This document shows positions 1 through 11,171 of a DNA stretch of 64,000 nucleotides, in pieces. Numbering within the stretch: the stretch's first letter is position 1; every line of letters begins with the position of its first letter. The notes under the pieces were generated by a model. It searched no databases and was not told the origin of the DNA. It saw only the letters and a list, made by a program, of their open reading frames with translations. Source of the DNA: Phymatolithon calcareum (Eukaryota; Rhodophyta; Florideophyceae; Hapalidiales); NCBI GenBank assembly GCA_977006965.1, contig OZ345373.1, positions 744,001 through 808,000 on the forward strand, given 5' to 3'. Both the position numbers and the translations under genes were made by a program.

Positions 1-327
1 AGTTTTTGCAACCCTTTAGCATTCTTAGCCTGAAGAAGAACATCATCAGCAAATAATTGCGCTGGACGTTCAGACACGGTTCTTGGTATTTGGGCGGCGG
101 CTTCGGCGAACGTATCCATGAATATATTGTATAGGCATGGACTGAGGGGGGACCCTTGGGGAACACCTCGGTCGATAATGTACCACGTTTTTGTTTCGTC
201 TCCTGCCGACGTGATCCACGACGGTTTCAACAGGTAAGATACCATCCTTGTGATGTATGCCGGTAGCTTGCTCTTCAGTCGTTCAAGGAGGATATCCCTG
301 GGGACGCTGTCATAAGCTGCAGCTAAT
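1..327 (-). pseudogene. LINE A-type reverse transcriptase fragment, running off the window start
   Basis: Read on the minus strand this is an open reverse-transcriptase frame. It carries the finger/palm stretch AAYDSVPRDILLERL, then RGVPQGSPLSPCLYN, then the catalytic-loop motif FADD near base 35. These are hallmarks of non-LTR retrotransposon RT, and the words match the other LINE A copies in this window (23371-24702, 38237-39771, 40346-42282). Its 5' side stops abruptly at about 327, where the duplicated S block begins; the 3' part lies outside the window. It is a truncated retrotransposon piece, not a host gene. Confidence 0.85.
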
Positions 328-1136
328 CCGCGCATGAGGAGCACCTCCGATACAGGAACTTGGGAGAAGTACCGGTGTTGAAGAAGCGGTAAGAGCTTTA
401 CACTTATTCGTTCTGTGAGCGCTCCCTTTGTTTGGCACTGCAAGCAAACCAGGAAATGTCCATCATCTACAGACCAGTGACGGAGGAGTTCGGAAAACAG
501 AATCCCGTACTCTACAAACTGATCATTACCGACAACCTATCCGCATGCTGCAAGTGAGGTCTTGTCACGAGGGCTTGCCGCAATAGAATTTTTAGTGATT
601 GGTGAGGACAGCGCAATAGATATAGCAATAAGAGTCATGGCGACTACGTTGCAATAAGAATTGAAATAGAAGATGGCGGGCACTATGAAGGCAATATGTA
701 AAATCTGTATCATATTCAAGATATGCGTCTGTGAATAACACTTACTCTCTTTGCAATACGTATGGCAATAAGCTCGGACTCTTGCAATCGTGCTCCCATA
801 GAAATCTACTGCAATATATTGCCAATGCAATATTTTGCATACCAGCACTGCTACTAGCTCGGATTATGATTTAATTTTGCGAGCAGTTCGAACGTGCCGG
901 AAGAGGCGTACTACGTCCCAACAACGAGATCGACCTCCTGTGCATAAATTGCATGCAACAGAGAACCAGAGCTGGCGACTATAGAAGCATTCATGCATCT
1001 GGAATAAAATAGAGAAACGTCTTTACTTCAAAGTACCATACCCTTCAGGAAGCACTCCACTGGGTAATTGGGACTCTTCACAGAAACAAACACAAGTAGA
1101 ACGATATTGTCGTCAGTGAAGCTTCGCTGCTCATCT

Positions 1137-1475
1137 CTACTTGTAGAGACATTCACTGAGGCGCACAGCGTCATTATACGAGATGCAGGTCTGGAAGTTC
1201 GAGTTATCGAACTCCCAAGAAATCTTGTCGCCGCAACGCTGCAGAATTTCTCTGTGTTTGGAACTGAGCCTTTTGTCCGTACAAGCTTGCAGGCGGTACA
1301 GACCCATAATACCAAGACAAAGTTTGTCTGGATAACATTCCAATGTGGTGTACCTGCTGCAAGAGTGGGTAGCAGTCGGTGCGAGTTGATAAAATTTATC
1401 AAGGCAAGCAGCGTTACCAAAAACGACGAGGTAGAAGAGTGAGACGATAAGCATAACCTTCTTGGTGAACTTCAT
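1137..1475 (-). CDS. small secreted cysteine-rich protein, copy A
   Basis: This 112-residue ORF starts with a textbook signal peptide: MKFTKK, then a hydrophobic core (VMLIVSLFYLVVFG) and a likely cleavage after NA near residue 22. The mature part has eight cysteines (in the contexts ACLD, HSC, LEC, KLC, QAC, QRC, QTC, SEC), an even number consistent with four disulfides, so it is probably exported. I do not recognise the family. Paralogs lie at 10627-10972 (frameshifted), 28810-29492 (split by a MITE) and 43923-44270 (intact). This copy ends three residues earlier than the copy in unit D because the penultimate codon has become a stop. The preserved cysteines argue that it is a real gene. 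Confidence 0.6.
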   Translation of the reverse strand: MKFTKKVMLIVSLFYLVVFGNAACLDKFYQLAPTATHSCSRYTTLECYPDKLCLGIMGLYRLQACTDKRLSSKHREILQRCGDKISWEFDNSNFQTCISYNDAVRLSECLYK

Positions 1476-1796
1476 TGTGAAAGTTTTGACTTCAGAGACC
1501 TTGTGTTTGATCGAGAATGTCTAAGGATGTCATGGCGATCCATCTTAAGTATCCTGTCGGCGCAAGAAATTCCTGGGTGAGACGTAAATTTTCAATATGT
1601 GTACACGCGCTGCATGTTCTGTATGCAAATGTCGCAAGCACTGCAACAATGCCTCAAGAAAAGGTGTGGCACTAGTGTTATCATATTCAGAAATTTTCAA
1701 ATAAATTCCAATAAGTTTCTATTTTTCTGCTTCCAATTCCGCACCCTCTATCGAGACAGGGAAATACAAGGAAGGTGGAAACTTCTCTTGCCCTCT

Positions 1797-1837
1797 GCGT
1801 TACTCGTAATCTACATCATGTAGATTACGAGTAACGC
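1797..1837. repeat. near-perfect hairpin, 20-bp arms with 1-nt loop
   Basis: The arm GCGTTACTCGTAATCTACAT is followed by one base and then its exact reverse complement. The hairpin recurs in units B (12578-12619, one mismatch), C (29853-29893) and D (44460-44500). In unit D it sits inside a segment that is inverted relative to the other units. Confidence 0.85.
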
Positions 1838-1909
1838 GAACCGCTATCACAAGCACTTGGGTGGGTGTGCACTGCAGCTATGCATCTGTTCAGCGAATCG
1901 TGCAAGGTT

Positions 1910-2164
1910 CTATGATATTGTACGTGTACGAGTTTGGTAGACTGCATGTTTCCCTTCTAATATACCCATCCTTGTTTCTATCACCAAGACAGCGGCAACG
2001 TTATCACGCAGTCTGAAGGGAGGGCTTACCCTTTGAAACGCTGCTGAATATGAGCCAGGACGTGTCGGGGGCAGCTTCGAGTATCGAAATAGCTCTGCAA
2101 AGTCCTCGTTGTCACAATATTTTTTATATGCTAATGCGGCATCAGTGCATCCGTATCTTAACAA
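1910..2164 (-). CDS. short conserved ORF of unknown function, S block copy A
   Basis: This 84-residue ORF begins MLRYGCTDAALAYKKYCDNE and has an equal-length counterpart in unit D (44924-45178); in unit C the frame is broken by a 2-nt insertion and in unit B only the downstream part survives. I recognise no family and see no signal peptide. It lies upstream of the secreted-protein gene on the same strand, so it could be a 5' exon or leader of that transcript, or merely an ORF preserved by recent duplication. Confidence 0.25.
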   Translation of the reverse strand: MLRYGCTDAALAYKKYCDNEDFAELFRYSKLPPTRPGSYSAAFQRVSPPFRLRDNVAAVLVIETRMGILEGKHAVYQTRTRTIS

Positions 2165-2590
2165 TCTTCTTGACGATCAGGGGTGTATACATAGTCCGAT
2201 GATCGGGGTACGATGATCATCATCAGCCTTGATGATCAAGGCTGTTTTCAACTCGTGCGACCACATGACGTGATAGAGAGTGGCAAACGTGACGATTCCT
2301 GATAACAGTGCCACTTCCGCACACGTGTCCCAAGTCGTTCACTCCTCACGGCCCTTCTACATTGCTGCACTGTACAGTATTGCCATGTATCGAGAATGTG
2401 GAAATAAGTCAATAATGTTTACAAATTGTTACAAGCGAGAAAGATCATCTTTTTCCCTTCTACAACTTTACAAGAATTACAGTGAGAAACATATTTGATA
2501 TGCGCTCCTCGCGGTGGTCATCGTGTTACATCTCGCTGCTGTCTCGTTGTACTTCGCTTCGTTGTCTTTCACGTGCGAGAATAAGGCATA

Positions 2591-2939
2591 AGAAGAAGAA
2601 GTGTAAGTTTTTTATTTAAAAGTTACCAACGCATCTGCAGACGCTTGGGGCAACTTTGCGAAGGCCATTGGGCCACAAACAGGGTCTATCGTTCTTATAT
2701 GTTAGCGTGGTCGATTTCGACACGATCTGGCGGAAATATCAAAACCTACCTCTGGCTTAGAGCCTCGAGGGGGAAAAATATTCCACTGTCTTGAGTCGCG
2801 GGTTTCAGGTTTCGAGAGTGGCCTTGGCCGCCTGATACATGGCAAGTATTTCGTCGAGTGCCCTCCTTGTAAAAGCACTTTCTTCATATGATAGCTTGTC
2901 TTTTGATAGGCCTGACTTGAGATCTTCGATAGCATCCTT
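2591..2939 (-). mobile_element. 5'-truncated LINE fragment with 13-bp TSD
   Basis: The insert is flanked by direct copies of AGAATAAGGCATA (2578-2590 and 2940-2952). The empty site is visible in units C (30625-30650) and D (45590-45615). On the minus strand it encodes a short LINE C-terminal tail (DAIEDLKSGLSKDKLSYEES then more charged helix) and ends with TTTTAAATAAA and a run of TTC repeats. The same 3' end occurs near 57780-57845 and 53605-53660. Confidence 0.75.
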
Positions 2940-3592
2940 AGAATAAGGCATAATCAATTTTACATGAAAATAATTTCCCTCAAGTAGTACGAGATACAGT
3001 ACAGCAATTTGTGATGATCATCTACGAACCAACTACAATGCCACCGTATTCATAATCCGGAAATACATCAACACATATGCAAAGAGTGAGGAAGTCAGGT
3101 GGACTTCACGGGGCTCAGTAACTTAAAGTTACAGACATCTGCTGTCCTGTTACTGAGTGTGAAACAATCGTGCATCGTTAGTTTGATTTTCAATAGCATC
3201 AAAGCTCCACTTAGGTTGGCCACAGCAATGCTGATTTATTTTTAACGTACATGGCGACTTGGGTTGTAGCTACACGTCCCTTTGCGATTAGTTGTGTTAT
3301 GCACCGATCTTTTGACGTGTTTAAACTCACCACCAACAATGTGCGCTAAGCACTACCGAGTTTCGCCGCCAAACGCAAACAGTACTACTTGTAGTCTTTA
3401 ACTTCCTGGGCCTTGGAGAGAGGCCAAAGTGCTTATTATTTTACCGTGGTTTTTCCGTTGGCGACAGGGAGGGATTACAGTAGATCATACGTGAAAAGAA
3501 GACAAGGGTGTAGTGAAGGGAAAAGTCCAAATATTCTGGCCGTCGTCGTGGACTCGCAAATTGCGGAACCACTGTGTTTTCTTCTTCTGTCT

Positions 3593-3870
3593 AGAGTTCC
3601 TTTGTGGAGAAAATCCATTCTGGCGAAGTACTTTGGGACTGGTGCTGTGGTTAGCTTATCGTGTTGCAGCGCATACTACGGTCCATGAAGATGGACCAAG
3701 AAACGGAATGTGAATGCAAAAGACTTACTCGGGCCCTCACAGGGAGAGAAATTCCGATTAAAGAGATAATAGAAGGCTAGTAGAGAGATGAGTAAGGAAA
3801 CCAGCGAGAAGCTGCCCTGTTACTCAATTTGAGGTTTTGGGAGCTTTTTAAAATAAATCAACATATATCC
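3593..3870 (+). mobile_element. LINE A 3' end fragment, unit A
   Basis: It encodes degenerate LINE A C-terminal words (RVPLWRKSILAKYFGTG, then GREI) followed by the 3' tail GGGAGCTTTTTAAAATAAAT. Unit D has the same insertion at 46553-46832. Unit C lacks it: near 34780 the flanks are directly joined, giving an empty site. The terminal duplication is no longer clear. Confidence 0.75.
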
Positions 3871-3879
3871 CTCTCCTGG

Positions 3880-4027
3880 AATGGAATCGAATTTCGAGCG
3901 GCAGGCAGAGAAGAAAGAGTACTTTCCTAATTACGTATCAGAAATAAAGCCCTGCAGTAATTTAAGTAGAAGATGATTCAGCAATAGAACATTGTCTTGC
4001 GAGCCCCATCGGGGATAAAACAGTTTA
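3880..4027. repeat. direct repeat on the left of the membrane-gene pair (unit A)
   Basis: This stretch (containing GCAGGCAGAGAAG, TTTCCTAA, GTAGAAGATGATTCAG and CGAGCCCCATCG) aligns with 8160-8300 on the other side of the gene pair in the same orientation. Unit D has the same arrangement at 46847-46992 and 53262-53375. Unit C has only one copy, about 34796-36240, interrupted by a retroposon. The region 4028-4293 between it and the gene holds no feature I recognise. Confidence 0.7.
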
Positions 4028-4293
4028 CAGCAACCTTTTTTTACCGAGACGTTTATTGCAATTTGCAGCTTGAGAATTGTGATTCAATTTAGCCACACGG
4101 GAAGCTGCCTTGTACGTCAGTAAGTAGCGTTTTTTTCGACTAAGATTACATCAGTACTCCCTCTCCCGACTACGCTCCAAAGTCCTAAGACCATGCAACG
4201 ATTCACATATTTACTATTGGAAATTGTTACACCAGTATTCACTCTCCCGACTTGTGCTAATTACACTCCAAAGTCCTAAGACCGCGCAACGAT

Positions 4294-5838
4294 TCACATT
4301 CTTACTACTGAAAATTGTTCATACAACATAGGCTCGCCGCCTGAGAAAGAGACTCGTCCTTCGTTGTCAGATACACACGTGATACACAGCTCAGGCCAAT
4401 CGCCAACCGCACAAGTCGTGCAACCTCGACGTTTGCAATCAGCAACCCTACTAATTTGAAGCATGTCTCCCGTGTCGACGGGCATAGGAACATTCCTAGG
4501 ACCCGAATATGATCCAAAAATGAGCAGCAGAAAAACGGCAACGAATATTCCAACACTCCCTGTTACGAACAATGCATTCAAGGTGGCCAGCTCAACTCCA
4601 GTCTCCTTGTCAACGCTCTCAATAGCGCTATTTCCAGAAACCATACCCAGCAAGGCCCACAACATCCGCTCCTTGAAATGCTCCAAGAAAATGTTCTCGC
4701 TCTGTCCAAGACTATTCAGGTAGTCATTCAACAGCTTCGTATCCATACGCAGCAATTGATACAGTGCAACGTCCCGCGAGTAAATGGAACTCCGTTCGAT
4801 ACCAAACATGGTCTTGTGGTAAATCCTGGTTGCAACGATGTGTCCGTTGCTTTCGTTCTTCAGACTTGGATTGATGCGCAGCACCGCATCCATGAGAGCT
4901 CCATGTTTTTTTTCAAGAAAGAAAAACAGGTCAAAATTGCCAGCGGCAGAGACACAAAATGTGAGTTCATACGTCATGCAGTTTCTCCGTGCGAAGTTGG
5001 AATGCTTCACGATGCAATCCAATGTATAGCTCCTTGGGTCAGGATAGATAGTGGGTCCTTGTCCGATTTCTCGAACGCCTTTGGCGAAATAAAACTCTTC
5101 AGAAGCGCCGCGGAATTTGGCACCGACTTTCGTCACGTTTCCGACGATAAATATCTTCGGCAGATCACCGAACTCTGTAGAGGCGTTCACGTGTTTTGGG
5201 CCATCAAAAAAGTGATCGCATTTCCTTCCCGTCGTTGAAATGCCGCATATCGACACACTCCTCGATTGCACGTCAGCGCTTCTCACTTGAATGACTTCAG
5301 AGACATCTTGTAGACTTCGAAACCTTCGTTTCAAAAGTAGAGAGCTTTGATCATCGACATATGAGTAGTCTTGCGGTACAAGGTAGAGCGGGGTAAGGGC
5401 CGAGACCGGCATCTCGTTGCGGGCAACTGCCGCCACCAGGGCCTTGTGCTTTTCAATGTCTGTAACATTGGCGGAGATCGACTGGAAGCTTCCTCGGGAA
5501 CCACTGCCGTACTCAGTGGCAAGAAGGGAGCCCAACAAGAATACGTTCACTAGCAAAAGTGCGACACGGGATATGGGCTTCATGTTAACTTGACGAGAGC
5601 CGACGCTAACCGTTGAGCCAGTGCGGTAAACCATGATGGATGCTGGTGTCGCCCGGCCGATTTCCGAACTGAAGATGGTGACTTCTCTGTCTTCTTCTTC
5701 TACCATCCTGTGGCACGTACAACGCACGTATCTTGTCCATAATGGAGCGATTACGAGGGAGACGACGGACTCAAGAAGGAGAAATTTAACAGCGTTCCAC
5801 ACATTGACGGAGAATGGAAGGTTTATCAAGTTTCGCAT
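4294..5838 (-). CDS. membrane protein 1 (MP1), unknown family, unit A
   Basis: This intact 514-residue ORF has a hydrophobic segment at about residues 17-34, a second at about 90-108, a long hydrophilic domain with several N-glycosylation-type sites (NVTD, NAST, NESN), and a third membrane segment at about 423-444. The last 70 residues are probably cytosolic and hold five cysteines spaced C-x4-C-x2-C-x8-C-x2-C. Just before the last membrane segment is WALLGMVSGNSAIE, which is shared with the divergent partner at 6579-7987, so the two are paralogs. I recognise no family. Copy D (47190-48734) has the same length and only scattered substitutions, including loss of the last cysteine of the cluster. 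Both copies being open over 514 codons suggests protein-level constraint. Confidence 0.75.
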   Translation of the reverse strand: MRNLINLPFSVNVWNAVKFLLLESVVSLVIAPLWTRYVRCTCHRMVEEEDREVTIFSSEIGRATPASIMVYRTGSTVSVGSRQVNMKPISRVALLLVNVFLLGSLLATEYGSGSRGSFQSISANVTDIEKHKALVAAVARNEMPVSALTPLYLVPQDYSYVDDQSSLLLKRRFRSLQDVSEVIQVRSADVQSRSVSICGISTTGRKCDHFFDGPKHVNASTEFGDLPKIFIVGNVTKVGAKFRGASEEFYFAKGVREIGQGPTIYPDPRSYTLDCIVKHSNFARRNCMTYELTFCVSAAGNFDLFFFLEKKHGALMDAVLRINPSLKNESNGHIVATRIYHKTMFGIERSSIYSRDVALYQLLRMDTKLLNDYLNSLGQSENIFLEHFKERMLWALLGMVSGNSAIESVDKETGVELATLNALFVTGSVGIFVAVFLLLIFGSYSGPRNVPMPVDTGDMLQISRVADCKRRGCTTCAVGDWPELCITCVSDNEGRVSFSGGEPMLYEQFSVVRM

Positions 5839-6578
5839 GGTTTCGTTGCTCGCCTATAGTCAAGGAAGCTCTGATGTTTGTCGATACTCGTTCCTGCGAA
5901 TGTGTAAACTTTATTGCAGACAGATCTGATGGGAGATGTCTTAAGTTTATGGCATCGGAAAGTACTGCCGGAGAGACATTGTTGCTCGATTGCGACACAG
6001 GAATTCTTGCATAGCGCGCATTAAAATGCGTTATGCATGAGTTCCCTTCTAAATGGACTCATGTACTGTATCATGCATTGGTAATATAAAACAGAATCAA
6101 GTTTCACAAATGCCTGTTGTTTGTAATCCTATATATCATATGTTAATTCTAATGATTTTTGAGGAAGTCGTTTTGGAAACGTCTCCCTCAAAGCTTGGTA
6201 GGAAAAAACAGTACCATGGTTTCTTGCCTACACGTCACTCAAAAAGAAGCGCATTGCGACATAGCATACATAGAAGCACAAGTGTACTCTCGATTGCAAC
6301 CAAATTTTTAATATTTTGTAAAGCACGGAGGTCGTAGAATGACAGCGTCGCCAGTTGGGGTAAAGAGGATTTTTCAGAAATCAAACAATCAGAAATGTCG
6401 TAGGGGAAATTGTAAACAAATCAGACGTTTCTAGAATATCAAAATATAAATGACGTGGATTTTGGACCACGTGCAGTCTGTGCCACTGATTCCTCGTCCT
6501 TTTATTAAATCCGGGCACTGGCGATGTAAGAATCGGACCACTTCACCAAGTTGTGAACATCTCTCGTTTTCGGCCAAC
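5839..6578. promoter_or_regulatory. divergent intergenic region between the two membrane-protein genes
   Basis: The two genes are transcribed away from each other, so this 740-bp interval must hold both promoters. AT-rich TATA-like words occur near 6088 (AATATAAAAC) and 6442 (AAATATAAAT), but no element can be assigned with confidence. The equivalent interval in unit D (48735-49641) is longer because of a short retroposon at 49298-49459. Confidence 0.4.
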
Positions 6579-7987
6579 ATGGTGCTACAATTGGACATGC
6601 GAATTTCGGTAAACTCATGGAACGTCATCAAGTTCGTCCTCTTCCAGCTCCTCATCTCTCTCTGCTTCGCTCGACTGTGGGAAGCTTTTGTTCGTAATCG
6701 CACATATCGCATAGTCTATAACGGTGGCATTGCCAAGCTCTTCACATCGGGAATCGGCAGACTGTCGCCCGCGCAAGTAATGGTATCCCGCTCCCGACGT
6801 ACCGTCAACTCAAAGCTCATCCTTCTTATCGTCAATGTCTCACTGCTAATCTCGCTCCTTTTGGCTGAGTACGGAAGCATATCGTCGCCAGTTTTTCATG
6901 AACGCACCGCAAACACAACCAAAATTTCACGTCACAACAATTTGGTTAGCGAGGTACTTGGGAAAAAGCGAAATGTTAGTGGTCTGTATCCGATGAAGTT
7001 GTCTCTCGGCGATTACAAGTATCATGCCTCAAGATCTCGCATTTTGCTCAACGTCAGAGTGCGTAACAGTACTTCCAATTCGTTTCTCCCCAGTCTGTTG
7101 TCAAGCTATGCGGAATGCTGTCACCATCGTGTGAAAGCTTGTTTGCCAATGCAACGCTTGGCAAGCTGTCGGGGGTTTTCGAGGTTGAAGCCGGGCAAAC
7201 GCTACAAGAACTGTTTTTGAGTCGGAATGCAGAATTAGCTGATTACAACATTTCAACGTCTATCAGACAAGTGGGTTGGATAGATTCAAACAAAAATCGA
7301 TCCATCAGCTTACCAAAGGCAAAAGTTCTGGAAAATATCTCCTGCATTTTTCGTGCACATGCAAATTTGTTGGACGATTCCGCTCGCCAGCTTCTGCATT
7401 GCGCGCTGGAGCGCGGCGAATACCTCAACTTCTTCGCATTCCGGGAACCAAAGAACAACGTGTACGAAATTTTTTACTCTGCACAGCCGATGTTAAAGAA
7501 CAGGACTGATGTACAGTACTCTATCTCGGCGCTCTATGAGCACAGCGTATTCGGAGTGGAAAAACGCTTCGTTCCGTCCACAACGGTCGCCCTATTGCAG
7601 ATTCTACACTATCCAAATATCTTGCGCAGCTTTACTGGGACAGACCGCACCCTGCTTCAGGTACTGAAGGAGCAGAATGTATGGGCGCTCCTCGGTATGG
7701 TGTCCGGAAATAGCGCAATCGAACAAGTCATTCTCAAGACCACTGGGGTGAATGCTGCTGTCAACGAGAAGTTTATTATCGGTTTTTGTATGATTTTACT
7801 CATTTGCCTCATTCTGCTTGCTTTCAACTGCGCTGAGCGCTGCAGGGGAAAGCCAAAACTCAATCTTCCTGTGGCTGATGCTGAGCTATTGCGCTATATT
7901 CGGGAAATCGAAAACATTGGGAAAGACAATGGCGAAAAACGGTTACATTCGCCTCCGTTGTGCAAAAGAAGATGTGGATCGAACTAG
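6579..7987 (+). pseudogene. membrane protein 2 (MP2), paralog of MP1, broken by a 16-nt deletion
   Basis: The N-terminus aligns with MP1 (SVNSWNVIKF against SVNVWNAVKF), with hydrophobic segments near residues 15-33 and 78-95, an ectodomain, the shared WALLGMVSGNSAIE motif and a C-terminal membrane segment (FCMILLICLILLAF). Near 7092 unit A lacks 16 bases that unit D has, between runs of C, so the frame shifts and the gene reads as two overlapping ORFs (to 7220 and from 7115). Start 6579 is chosen because it aligns with the MP1 start; an in-frame ATG at 6450 adds 43 residues that are also conserved in unit D, so it remains possible. Unlike MP1, the tail has no cysteine cluster. Confidence 0.7.
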
Positions 7988-8159
7988 TCCAGAAATATAA
8001 ATCCTTTCAGATCCTTGAGCAAAATTTACTGGACATAAAGCTCTATTAATTGGCCAGGAGTTTTCATTGAAACGCTTGTTTCGCGCAGAAACTCGTGTCG
8101 AACGGAGCTGTGCATCAATTACAAGTTTTCTGACCAATACGTTTGTGGGGTTGCAAAGA

Positions 8160-8300
8160 GGAATCCAGAATAGACTCGAGAGGTGGGCGACAGGCAGAGA
8201 AGGAGCGCTTTCCTAACGCCATGTCGTATTCAAAGTAGATGATTACTCAGGACTACAGCGCTGCCTTTCGAGCCTCATCGCGGAGAAAGCCGTTTAAAAA
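8160..8300. repeat. direct repeat on the right of the membrane-gene pair (unit A)
   Basis: This is the partner of 3880-4027, with ACAGGCAGAGAAGG, CTTTCCTAACGCC, GTAGATGATTACTCAG and CGAGCCTCATCG in the same order. Together the two repeats bracket about 4.1 kb containing both membrane-protein genes. Confidence 0.7.
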
Positions 8301-9760
8301 GAAGTTACAAACATATCTGAAGACGATTTCGCCACCTTTTCGAATTTTTGAATGCATTATTTCTAAAAGGCTCACGGTCTTATTGGCCATGAAGGCAGGT
8401 GTCCTCCCTTGTCCCGTGAAAAAAGAAGTTCCACCCTTCCTCCGACTCCAGAAAGCGAATTGCAGGCTCCTGTGCACCCACTGCCTAATCCATCACTTCC
8501 CATACTCCCATAAAGAAAAGAAGATATGAGAAGACAGCACACTCGGTGACGCGTTAAAAGATATAAAAATCCTCGTGCCCAGAAAATCCCACTCCGAGCA
8601 ATAAGAAACCAGATTTGCAAAGCGCGGCCGACTCTAGCACCATGCTCTTTGTCACGCTGAGACAGCGCGAAAGAACTCGTGATTGGCTCAAGGGATGTCG
8701 ACGCGATAACTTCGCTGTCCGTAAGCTGGCATCAAGGGATATCGATTGCAGTGACCCTTCCTGGGAACCGCTATCCCTGCCAGTAGACGACTCTTCCGTG
8801 TGGGTGCCAGAAGGTCCACGCAGAAGATAGGCCTACCGAAGGTACTGGTAAGCCGTAATCCAATCAAGGTGTTGGTTGCTGCATATCTTGTGATTACCAG
8901 AACACTGGAGTCTTTCTCCTGCCCTTGCTACATTGCTAATCGAGCTGATTACTACTTAAGCACAATAAAGGCAGTGCCATCGGAAACGAGCAACCGCTTG
9001 GCGACCTAGCCTCTCAATCTCTCCTGTTCCCAACGATACCATTGTTCCCACCTTTTCTTTCACCCTGGCACGCCGTGAGGCTTTACACGACGAAATCCTG
9101 GAGATCTGCTCCAAGAAGGTGAAGAACAAATATAGGATACGTGACTTAGCGCTATAAATAGCCTCTCAGGTGCTAAAAAGACGACGAGATTTTCAATTAA
9201 ACTCACATGCATCTATCCTCACAGCCTTACAAGTATACGGGCAAGGATTCCTCAATTGCTGATTTGCTTATACCAGCTCAGGTTCCGTGTTTAGACTTTG
9301 GAGATGAACCTCGACGTCCGGCATGGAATTAGTTGCTTTCACCTTGGCATCGGCAAGTATAGGTGTTGGTTTTTAGCTCTTCCTGCTCTGCACTCGCTTA
9401 GCTTGCGGTAGGTCAGGCTGCCTTTTATAGTTTTTCAGTAGATACTATTCTAGTAATTGTGTGGTATTAAATTACGTAGCATCTCGTTTGGGATTCGGGT
9501 ATCTATTCAGCAACTATAGCCCTATCGAAGTGTTTGCTGTCCAAATGGTCCCTAGGTCAGAAACCAGGAGCTTAAAAATTACATGGGAAATCTTGCATGT
9601 AACCTAAAGTAGAATCAAGGCGTCTTCGTGCGATGCGCAATTGTCTATAGCTTCTTTTAATAGCGCCTTGTTTCCCTAATCTTTATATCTTAGTGTTTGC
9701 AGTTAAAAAAGTACTTCATCATTTTCCATTATATTAATAATGTTCTTGCTGAATATAAGA
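8301..9760. repeat. R block, copy A: degenerate duplicated sequence
   Basis: It is homologous to 36215-36830 (unit C) and 53395-54560 (unit D). A plus-strand reading shared by the copies includes EILEIC, NKKYK or NKYR, RDLAL and SQVLKRR, interrupted by stops in every copy, which suggests a dead gene of unknown family. Unit A has about 440 extra bases (8640-9080) with a 62-codon ORF (8641-8829) absent from C and D. Homology to C and D stops near 9760. From there to 9822 I see nothing recognisable. Confidence 0.5.
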
Positions 9761-10626
9761 CGAGGAACGAGAAGGGACAGTAACACTAGCGAGACACGAA
9801 CTCGAAGTCGGCACAAGTACAGTCCGCGCATGAGGAGCGCCTCCGATACAGGAACTTGGGAGAAGTACCGGTGTTGAAGAAGCGGTAAGAGCTTTACACT
9901 TATTCGTTCTGTGAGCGCTCCCTTTGTTTGGCACTGCAAGCAAACCAGGAAATGTCCATCATCTACAGACCAGTGACGGAGGAGTTCGGAAAACAAAATC
10001 CCGTACTCTACAAACTGATCATTACCGACAACCTATCCGCATGCTGCAAGTGAGGTCTTGTCACGAGGGCTTGCCGCAATAGAATTTTTAGTGCTTGGTG
10101 AGGACAGCGCAATAGATATAGCAATAAGAGTCATGGCGACTACGTTGCAATAAGAACTGAAATAGAAGATGGCGGGCACTATGAAGGCAATATGTAAAAT
10201 CTGTATCATATTCAAGATATGCGTCTGGGAATACCACTTACTCTCTTTGCAATACGTATGGCAATAAGCTCGGACTCTTGCAATCGTGCTCCCATAGAAA
10301 TCTACTGCAATATTTTGCAAATGCAATATTTTGCATACCAGCACTGCTACTAGCTCGGATTATGATTTAATTTTGCGAGCAGTTCGAACGTGCTGGAAGA
10401 GGCATACTACGTCCCAACAACGAGATCGACGTCCTGTGCATAAATTGCATGCAACAGAGAACCAGAGCTGGCGACTATAGAAGCATTCATGCATCTGGAA
10501 TAAAACAGAGAAACGTCTTTACTTCAAAGTACCATACCCTTCAGGAAGCACTCCACTGGGTAATTGGGACTCTTCACAGAAACAAACACAAGTAGAACGA
10601 TATTGTCGTCGGTGAAGCTTCGCTGC

Positions 10627-10972
10627 TCATCTCGACTTGTAGAGACATTCACTGAGACGCACAGCGTCATTATACGAGATGCAGGTCTGGAAGTTCGAGT
10701 TATCCAGCTCCCAAGAAATGGTCTCGCCGCAACGCCGCAGAATTTCTCTGTGTTTAGAACTGAGCATTTTGTTCGTACAAGCTTGCAGGCGGTACAGACC
10801 CCAAATACCAAGACAAAGTTTGTCTGGATAACATGCCAATGTGGTGTACCTGCTGCAAGAGTGGGTAGCAGTCGGTGCGAGTTGATAAAATTTATCAAGG
10901 CAAGCAGCGTTACCAAAAATCGACGAGGTAGAAGAGTGAGACGATAAGCATAACCTTCTTGGTGAACTTCAT
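10627..10972 (-). pseudogene. secreted cysteine-rich protein, copy B, frameshifted
   Basis: The start codon (10970-10972) and mature region are present, but one extra base near 10919 relative to copies A, C and D shifts the frame inside the signal peptide. The distal 70 codons remain open, with the downstream cysteines in place and the same C-terminus as copy D. It is probably non-functional unless translated from an internal start. Confidence 0.7.
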
Positions 10973-11171
10973 TGTGAAAGTTTTGACTTCAGAGACCTTG
11001 TGTTTGATCGAGAATGTCTAAGGATGTCATGGCGATCCATCTTAAGTATCCTGTCGGCGCAAGAAATTCCTAGGTGAGACATAAATTTTCAATATGTATA
11101 CACGCGCTGCATGTGCTGTATGCAAATGTCGCAAGCACTGCAACAATGCCTCAAGAAAAGGTGTGGCACTA

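Larger units (their letters stand above)
328..2105. repeat. S block, copy A (near-identical to 9823-12876)
   Basis: From 328 this stretch matches 9823 onward almost base for base, except that copy B carries a 1281-bp transposon. The shorter core from about 970 also recurs at 28650, 43762 and (first 50 bases only) 63951. It carries the small secreted cysteine-rich gene, a 41-bp hairpin and small conserved ORFs. A minus-strand ORF at 537-848 is shared only with copy B and I do not believe it is a gene. Homology to units C and D continues past 2105 to about 3590. Confidence 0.85.

Noticed and set aside
7092-7130. An intron explaining the MP2 frame break in unit A
   Set aside because: Comparison with unit D shows a simple 16-base absence between C runs, with no plausible GT-AG pair.
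3880-8300. Direct repeats around the membrane genes as LTRs
   Set aside because: The repeats do not start TG and end CA, and the enclosed genes are divergent membrane proteins, with no retroelement proteins.
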